Assembly: GCA_017311185.1 (NCBI GenBank)
Contig: JAESUZ010005169.1
Coordinates: forward strand, 1,043,001-1,107,000
Source: Proteles cristata cristata
Taxonomy: Eukaryota; Chordata; Mammalia; Carnivora; Hyaenidae
Reading direction: 5' to 3'
Length of the DNA: 64,000 nucleotides
The notes beneath the pieces are model-generated. The model saw only the letters and a program-made list of their open reading frames with translations, did no database searches and was not told where the DNA came from. Below, in pieces: positions 56,500-64,000 of this stretch (position 1 is its first letter; each line of letters opens with the position of its first letter). A program made the position numbers and the translations under genes.

Positions 56500-57809
56500 A
56501 AGAGAATTAATCTCATCAGTGCTATAGGAAGATTAGTTTCAATGGGTAAACTGACTAAAAAGGGAAATTAGGGCCCTATTTCAGTCTTCTGTGAATGAGA
56601 CTATATTTTAATTGAACTAAAGTACTGGTGACAGAAATTGAAGAAACAAAGAGAAGCAAGACTAATTTCAGAGCAACAATTATTAGCAAACTATGGGAGG
56701 CATAAGAAGAGATTAGATTGATGAATGAAAAAACTATAAAGTTAGATGGCCTGTATGGATAAAACTTTATTTTCTTTAATTTTTTTTAATGTTTATTTAT
56801 TTTTGAGAAACAGAAAGAGGCAGAGCATGAGCAAGGGAGGGGCAGAGAAAGAGAGAGGAAAGTAGTAGGAAAACAATATAAACCTCTCTGTGCTGGAGAG
56901 TTGAAATTCAAAGTGAATTATAAATTCTTTAATATTTTTATTTTTAAAGACTGATGAAAATGATCTTTTCACTGAGAAGAAAACCATTCTTTGTGATTTT
57001 TGTTTCTTGTTTGTTTACTGTGTTGGAACATGCCCTCAATTCAGAATTTCATTGTGTTACTGCAGTCTAAGAAAGCCTATCTTCAGCATCAAGAAGTCTC
57101 CCTGTAACAGTAAGATTTGAGTAGTTCATAATTGTGCTTATCAAAGCAATTAGGGAATCGAAAAGAGAAACTGGCTATGTTCCTGAAGAAGGAATAGGGA
57201 TTGATGAATTTGCAATACCTTGAGTTACTTAGATGAAAATGTGCTCTATTATGTTGGCAATAGATTTGAATTCTGTTATTGCATTTTTCATTTCTCACAT
57301 TCTCTGTTATCAATTCTTGCTTACATCTGATCCTATTGTAATTAGTTTATCTTTTCTTTGCTACTTCCAAAAACAGCAACGATGCAATAGACTAGAATTC
57401 TTTACTTGGGATCAGTAGGCCCCTTGGAGTCCCATCATTAGCTTCAAGGTTCCTGAGAAATATGCAAAATGTTGTGTGAGTGTTCGGCTTTCTAGGTACA
57501 GCTTTCTGAAGTTTATCAAAACGCTCTTTAGTTTTTTGCTCTGACACATATTTGTCCATATACTAACTCACAAAAGAAAATGGGTTTTAACTTTTGTGTG
57601 GAGCAAGCAATGAGACTTCTTCCAAATCCTTCAGGTATCATACATGTTAGATAATTGTAGTAAAAGTGTTCTTCCAGAGCTCCTTGTCAAAATGACCTAC
57701 TATTTGCATTGAAAAGATATGACCATGTCCATCTGGGTCATTTCCACAAAGGTTTTGACCATCTACATCTGAGTGTAACGAGAAAAAAATTCCATGTGGG
57801 AGGCAAGTT
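56500..57809. other. Intergenic DNA with a SINE tail fragment
   Basis: At 56772-56862 there is the 3' portion of a minus-strand Can-SINE (aatgtttatttatttttgag, catgagcaagggaggggcag), with the head missing. No gene seen. Confidence 0.55.
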
Positions 57810-57890
57810 TGTGTGCTTTATTCCCAGCACTTAGGATAGAGCTCAACACATGGTGAATGTGAAGAATATTTGTAGAAGGAATTAATGAAC
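57810..57890 (+). mobile_element. L2 3' tail fragment
   Basis: The text attcccagcacttaggatag, agctcaacacatggtgaatg and a degraded 'AATATTTGT-GAA-GAAT' end match the L2 tail. Confidence 0.5.
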
Positions 57891-58139
57891 ACTTGTGTGT
57901 TTGAGGCCTTTGCTCTGGCGAAAACACTTTCAGATGGATTTCTTCCTTTCATTACTCTCTCACCTTCACTTCTGCCCTCTCTCCTCCTCCACATCTGGGT
58001 TTATCAGATACTCCCATTATTTTCTATAGGTTTTCTCTCTCCCTTTTTGCCAAATTCTAAACATAAACATTTACATGTCCTCAGGTCTCCCATTTTAAAA
58101 CACAGAGGAACAATCCCTTCCTTGACGTCCATGATTTAA

Positions 58140-58640
58140 ACACTGTAATGACTCACTCAGTATAAATTTTAATTATGACATACAAAACCATTTCTGATGT
58201 ACCCTTCCTTTCTTCTCCAGGCCCATCTTTTGCTCCAGGTCTTTGAAACAGAGGGCCTAACCCTTCTGGTATTCTATGTCACAGTGTTTCATCTCTCTAC
58301 CAACTCTGCACATTCTCACAAGACTGTAAGTCTTGCTGGGCCACCACCTAATTATCCCTTTTCTCTTTGACTAGCTAGTTTTTTCTCATCCTTGTACTGA
58401 AACTTTGATTTTACTTCCTGGGAAACCTATCAGATGCCCTTATCTGTGGGGTTCCTTTGTGGCTCTTATGGAACCAAGTAGTTCACCCATCCCTATACCC
58501 AGCTACTTAAGAAAACTACTATGCCGGGTAATGTGTTCTATGTACTTTTTAACATCCCCTAATAGAGTCTTAGCTCAGTTTGAGCAATACCTGCTTCATC
58601 TTGTTTTTCTCTGTTTCTCACAAAATATCACTGCAAAAGT
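58140..58640 (+). mobile_element. Probable L2 LINE fragment
   Basis: The blocks catacaaaaccatttctgat, ttgctccaggtctttgaaac, ccacctaattatcccttttc, ttcctgggaaacctatcaga and atagagtcttagctcagttt resemble degraded L2 3' sequence. Moderate support only. Confidence 0.45.
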
Positions 58641-60119
58641 GAATAAATAGAGTCATGTTGTTTTTATTGTTGTTGTTTTTGTTGAATATGTAATACTTGA
58701 TGTGAAATTGACCATCCTCCAATTCTCATTCTGACTTCTTGAATAACACGAGATCTGAGAAAATTCACAGCTTGGAAAATAAGTTATGTTTCTACCATGC
58801 CCCCCTCTCCCCAAACCAAGCCATTCTTAATTCTGCTGGGTACTATGTTATCACAAAGAAATGTATGTATTCAAATGTCTTCTGCACATGGGACATAGCT
58901 AGTCAATATGTGGCAAACAAGTTTATTTCAATACAAACTGGGGACACTGTGTTTCAGAGAAATGCATTGATCTCAAATGGCAGAGTTAGTCTTCTTTCGT
59001 GAGAAGAATCTTTCAAATAAAGCTACTTGAGTGTTTGAAGGTGTCAACACTTTGATGTTTCAAAGCCTCAATTATTCAGGTACCACAGAGCTGAGCATTG
59101 TATGTCTGCCAATGTCACATTTAAAAAGCTCAGATGGCTAAGATGCCATGTTCTGTTCAAGTCTTCTGATATTTGAAATTAAGAGAAGAGCCCTTTCATT
59201 TCAGGAACTCCTAAGGCTCTCCCAGTCTTCATGCTGTTGCTCTGAAACTCAGCATTCATTAAATGCTTGCTTGCAATTTGAATACATTGTTAACAGAGTG
59301 GACAGCTTCTGAGGTTGAAAGTTCAATTTATACTCTAGGGCAAGGGGAAACTTTTGATATGTCTGATTGAGATTGGTTATTGAATCAAGGGCCTCGTTTG
59401 GAGCCAGAGATGTATTAGACAAATTATCTGAGAGGAGTGAATAAAATACTTTTATCTTATGAAGCATCCGCCCAAGCTACAACCTTGTTTCAGCATATGG
59501 CATTCAAAGAATATGTTGCACTCTTCCCAGATGGGGTTTGAGAAACTGTTTTCAAGAAATCAAGTGCAGACACTGTGATTTTCTACCAACATTATAAAAC
59601 ATTGCTGTATACCATTCCCAGTGATGTAAAGCTTAAGGTCCAACGGCTCTAAAGTCACAAGCATAAACCCCAGGGCTACACTACCTTTTATTTGTCATAC
59701 AAATACTTGGATTTAAATGCTCAGTGCAGTTTGCTTCAAAAGGTAGACTTCTCCAGCTTCAAAAAATTTGTCACTTGTATTGGTCTGAAATTGTCTGGAA
59801 ATTAGATTTGGATTGAATAATCCTTATGGTAAAAATTAACTTTAAATATTGGGAAGGAATAATGCATGAAGCACATTAGAGGTGTCATCAATAATACTGA
59901 CAAGTAAAGTTCTAACTTCCACCTTATGTATCCAGTTTCTTATAGTTACTCAATAGATAATTGTTAATTGAGAAGTGAAAAGAAATATTCATCCTGCACA
60001 TTACATTTAGATGATTCCTTCTAAAGGACCAATTTCAAAAATGCCTTGGCCACATTACCATTCCCTTTTTTACATCCCATCATCTTTTGCTTCCTCTCTC
60101 AGGATGTATTTTTTTTACC
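58641..60119. other. Unique intergenic DNA
   Basis: No gene or classified repeat. A minus-strand 72-codon frame at 59249-59467 is not distinguishable from chance. Confidence 0.45.
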
Positions 60120-60424
60120 CTTAGGATTCTGCTCACTATAACTCCCAGCCCCACATCAGCTTCTGCTCATAGTGGACTTACCTACCCTTTAAGGATCTGC
60201 TAGATAGACTCTTCTATCAATAATTGTCTGACTGTTCCAAGCTAGAATGATCTCTCCTGCCTCACATTTATATTACTTACTATCTACCCCATTTATTTGG
60301 CATTAAGGCATCCATTGCCTTGTGACATCTGTTCTATTTTGGGCTGATATTGCTATTGACCTTTTTATGTACATATCTTGTCTCCTTAACTGGATAGAAT
60401 GCTCCTTGAGGACAGGGTCATGAA
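60120..60424 (+). mobile_element. L2-like LINE fragment
   Basis: Contains atgatctctcctgcctcaca, tatctaccccatttatttgg, catcttgtctccttaactgg and gctccttgaggacagggtca, in L2 3'-end order. Confidence 0.6.
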
Positions 60425-60820
60425 TTGAATCATAGATTTTTACACTTACAAGAAACTTTAGAGATCAAATAGTCCAACAGCTTATTTTATAATTCAGAAG
60501 AAAAGAGTCTGGTAGAAGTTAAATAACTGATTTAAGGTCAAACAATAATTTAGTTAGAAGGCCTGAAATAGAGTTCCTAGCTTGAAATACACTGCTCTTT
60601 ACAGTGTGTTCCATCCACTGTAACTTTCATAACATATTAGAGTTGAAATGGGCATTCGTAACCCAACCTCCTCAATTTCTAGAGTGAGAGAAGCCCAGAG
60701 AAGCTGTGAAATTGTTGCCAATGTCATTTATTGAGTTAATTCTAGTAGTCCTGTGACAACAATTCAGATTTCCTGACTATTTGCACAGTGCTTTGCCCAC
60801 TGACCTAAACTCCTTTCCTT
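60425..60820. repeat. Two adjacent copies of one ancient SINE/MER-like repeat
   Basis: The first copy (aaactttagagatcaaatag, gtccaacagcttattttata, gtcaaacaataatttagtta) and the second from about 60637 (attagagttgaaatgggcat, cccaacctcctcaatttcta, agaagcccagagaagctgtg) follow the same consensus order in the same orientation. Family name not certain. Confidence 0.55.
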
Positions 60821-61984
60821 TTTCTATATTCTGCAAGTTCTGTATACAGAGTAAATAACTATTAAGCATCTGTTAAGCTTTATACACAAAAATATAAATA
60901 TTTTCAATACAGAATCCTAGAATCTGGCATTTCAGTGGAAACTGAGAAATAATAAGTTTCAAAGTTTGACTCCGACCTTTCTCATTAGTCTTTCTCTGTA
61001 TAACACTCTATTTTATCTTAGGAGCCCCAAATTGTGTATAAAAATGAATATATTTGGGAATACCTCTATTTGTAGGGGAAAAAACCCTGCCTCCTGCCCT
61101 GTAAGGTTTTCTGGAGTCCAATCCTTACCTTTTCTGTGCTTGCCAGATCTATATTCCACAGAACTCTCAATCTATGTAGGATTGAGTTGGAGTTTTAATT
61201 TATCCTTACCCAATGTTTTCTCCTTAAGTGTAAAGAATTCTTATTTTCTGTATCCCATATTCAAGATTCCTATACAAGAAATATTATGATTCTTTATACA
61301 GGGAAGTCCATGGGAAAGTCTCAATTGTCTATAGCATATCAATGCACTTGATAGTCAGAAACACCTAAGCATTTTAGGGGTTTCCTATATTAGCACCATA
61401 AAATTAAAACTCAATCTCTGTAACTCCTTAAAGTCTAGAGACCTCATTTTAGCTTGATTTGTGAATTTTGCTTCACTTGATCCCTTTTGTTCATTAAAAC
61501 TGGATCCTGGATTAAGCAATTTACTATGATCATGAGAAAAAACTGTATATTATGGGAGGAAGCACTGCCACTGATCCACTGGGTGTTTTTAACCAAGTCA
61601 TGAATGTCCTTGGACTTGTTCCTTCATCTGGCAAAAACAAATGAAAACATAAAAACAAAAGTATTTTATCAAATGATTTCTGTTCTTTCTCTCTCTTAAT
61701 AAGTGGGCCAATATATTTAAAGATATGAGTTTGCCTTCTCGATTGATTAAATTTTTGAAAATTATAATTATAAAGTATTATATATAATTAAATTAAATAT
61801 AATTAAATTAAATATTATATATTATAATTATATATTCACATGTAATTTATATAATTATAAATTTCTATATTTATAATATACTTTAAATTGTAAAGTATAG
61901 AAAGGGTATTTTATAAATCTAAGCTTTCAGAAATTAATGTTACCATTAGAGAGCCAGAAGATTTTAAGAGTTCTTAGAAGATAC
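60821..61984. other. Intergenic DNA with AT-only tract
   Basis: At 61745-61880 nearly pure A/T sequence is built from ATTATAA and AATTAAAT units with local palindromes. No gene seen. Confidence 0.5.
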
Positions 61985-62205
61985 CAGCTAACATTTTTTG
62001 AAGACTCACAACGTGCTGTGAAGTCCATCAGTATCAAATTACTCTGCACAACAGTTCTATGAGGTAAGCACCGTTATTATGCTCATTTTATACGTGACAA
62101 ATCTGAAGCACTGGGTTTAAAGTAACATGTCCCAGAGTGTATAGCGAGCTTGTTACAAGCTGTGCTTTGCAGGCAGACTCAGGATCCTAAGCCTGTACTG
62201 TCAAC
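61985..62205 (-). mobile_element. MIR SINE
   Basis: The plus strand shows acagttctatgaggtaagca, ttatgctcattttatacgtg, caaatctgaagcactgggtt and agactcaggatcctaagcct, the reverse complement of MIR from the tail side to the head. Confidence 0.7.
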
Positions 62206-64000
62206 TATTACTTCTATTTCTCAGGGACAGTCTCTAGAGAGCCTGTGTGTTCATGCCAGAAAAAGGAGATCAGAGAGACCTACAAACTTCCACTCCCACA
62301 GGAGGATAAACAATTGCAATATAAGAAAATGTTCAAATTGCTAAATATATAGCTAGTAGGTGGATTGGAAGGTAAAAGGTTGTGATGCACAATGTTTGGT
62401 TTAAAATCAATGTGATTGATTAAAAAACAAACAAACAAACAAAACTCTGCTTGAAACATGGGGACACTAGACCAGAGCCTGGTGTTTATATTGAATAAGC
62501 ACCTTTATTCTTCTTATTCCTTCTCAGTTGATGTTTGGTTTCCTGCTCAATACATCCTAGAACTGTTTTCACCTATCTCTTGGTATCCTCTGTCTTCCTT
62601 TAAATCATTCACAGAGGTGAAATTAATAATTCTATTGTTTGCCCATAACTGTACTCACTACTAACCATGATGCATGAAAAATAAATAGGCAACAGGTGCT
62701 TAAGAAATTCACAAATTTTATGACTTATTTATAGGGAGAAAGCCTACAAAAGAAGACAATTGCATTATGGTATGAAAACTTGAGTGTGATATTATTCATA
62801 AAGTCCATGATTGTTAGTGACCCAAACAACTTCTACTCCTGTCTCTAATATTGAGATACACTTCACTGGCTGAGGCTTAAGTACTCTAATTTGAACTGGT
62901 TTGTCTCTAAGACCTCTTCCTGGTATACATACTTATGCCTTACAGTTTTGGTTAGATCTTAGAAGCCTCCATTCTTCAGTTATATTACTTACATAGCTTA
63001 TGGTAAGTAATGCTTAAATATTCTTGGCAAAGTGTTTGGTAGTCTTCAAAGAAATCTAGAGTATATGGTCTAGTACTTTATGACTGAAATTAATCTTTTC
63101 TAATTACTTACTTAAGTGAAAAGGGTTAGTTTTCTGCTTGACTCTTTAAAATGGTCTTTGTGCGGTCCATAGAACATATCATCCTTAGGAAGGAAGTTAA
63201 TGTATAATCCTTGGAAGTTGAAAGCTTATCTTCCTTAAAGTAAATGACATCATTGATAGTTGCCCGTTCTGAGTTCTGTGCTGTATCTTGCCTGTTTTAT
63301 TGCTCCTCCTTAAGTTCATATTTTATTCATTTCATTTTGCCTCTAAATGCCTTCCTCCTTGGTTTCTTTGCCTTGATTCCTGTTTCCTTCCTCTCTCAAG
63401 GCATATTTAACCAGATGTCTTTGAGCATTCTTAAGCCTTTGTTATTCCTTTGGCACTGCTCAAAGAAGAGCTTAAGCAGAAATTTGGTCTTTCATATTTT
63501 AATTGTCCATGCTCAAAAGACCTGCTGCCTTTCCCCATATATTTATTTTGTTTATATATAGATTATTTTTTTAATGCCTGATCTTGGATTCTGGAGTTTT
63601 AACATCATTGGTTTTAATTTGGAGAATCAACTACGTCAAGTGGTTACCTTCCACTGCATGAACATGACACATATTCACTACAACCATACCTATGCTTCAA
63701 GGATTAAAAGATAATTTTGCTCAGTTGGATTTATTTGGGATGACAGGAAATAAATGTTTGAAATTAAACTCCCAGCTCAAAACTATGAAATAAATCCCTG
63801 GAAATCACAATTATTAAGTATGTTTCAGCATAATTAACTATCTCAACCAGAGAGTGAAATCGATGTAGCCACTGAAAGATTCCCCAGTCTTTGGCAAGTG
63901 ATGCAAAATCATGACTTACCATTTCCAAAGAGAATTTAACACTAACGTTTGAATTTATAACCATGAAAATATGACTATAAGAGGAATTATAAATGCATTT
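62206..64000. other. Unique AT-rich intergenic DNA
   Basis: No SINE, L1 or gene recognised. A (CAAA)n patch lies at 62427-62441. The 105-codon frame at 63244-63561 is hydrophobic and T-rich, with no motif. Confidence 0.45.

Overview
The window is gene-poor, AT-rich mammalian nuclear DNA. The lineage marker is a tRNA-derived SINE with the head GGCGCCTGGGTGGCTCAGTC, a central GGGCTCTGTGCTGAC, a CT-rich stretch and an AATAAA-type tail. This is the carnivore Can-SINE (SINEC) in its cat-like (feliform) form, so the source is probably a felid or another feliform. I see no intact protein-coding gene, rRNA, functional tRNA or CRISPR array. Nearly all longer open frames are L1 pieces, low-complexity sequence, or chance frames that often lack an ATG. 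One 70-codon ORF at 53254-53466 (minus) has a plausible splice acceptor and could be a terminal exon or exon relic.

Layout. 1-20 kb: unique AT-rich sequence carrying SINEs (three in series at 1290-1968, a SINE inside a SINE at 10192-10654, and two young minus-strand copies with perfect 15-bp target-site duplications at 11196 and 16405), MER5-type MITEs, MIR copies, an MLT1-type LTR, and a second LTR split by a SINE and by a large tetranucleotide microsatellite. At 17439-17555 and 18649-18765 lies a perfect 117-bp inverted repeat; the left copy is flanked by 19-bp direct repeats and looks like a recent templated insertion copied from the right one.

20.6-27.5 kb: a full-length LINE-1 on the minus strand, about 6.9 kb, with an 18-bp TSD, CpG-rich 5' UTR, ORF1 and ORF2. 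Endonuclease, reverse-transcriptase and zinc-knuckle motifs are recognisable, but both ORFs are frameshifted. 27.7-31.4 kb: MIR copies and an old L1 tail. 32.3-37.3 kb: a nest of L1s. An ancient L1 is split by a later L1 that keeps its 5' UTR, and that element has lost most of ORF2 and carries a young L1 3' fragment and a SINE.

37-64 kb: L2 and MIR fragments, two LTR pieces, more SINEs, local tandem duplications (43178, and a diverged pair at 47316 and 48990), a 430-bp purine-rich microsatellite at 53.5 kb, and old L1 3' ends at 55.7-56.5 kb. The last 14 kb has almost no SINEs. Nothing here works as an operon or pathway. The content is layered retrotransposition plus local rearrangement. Family names are from pattern memory and were not checked against a repeat library.
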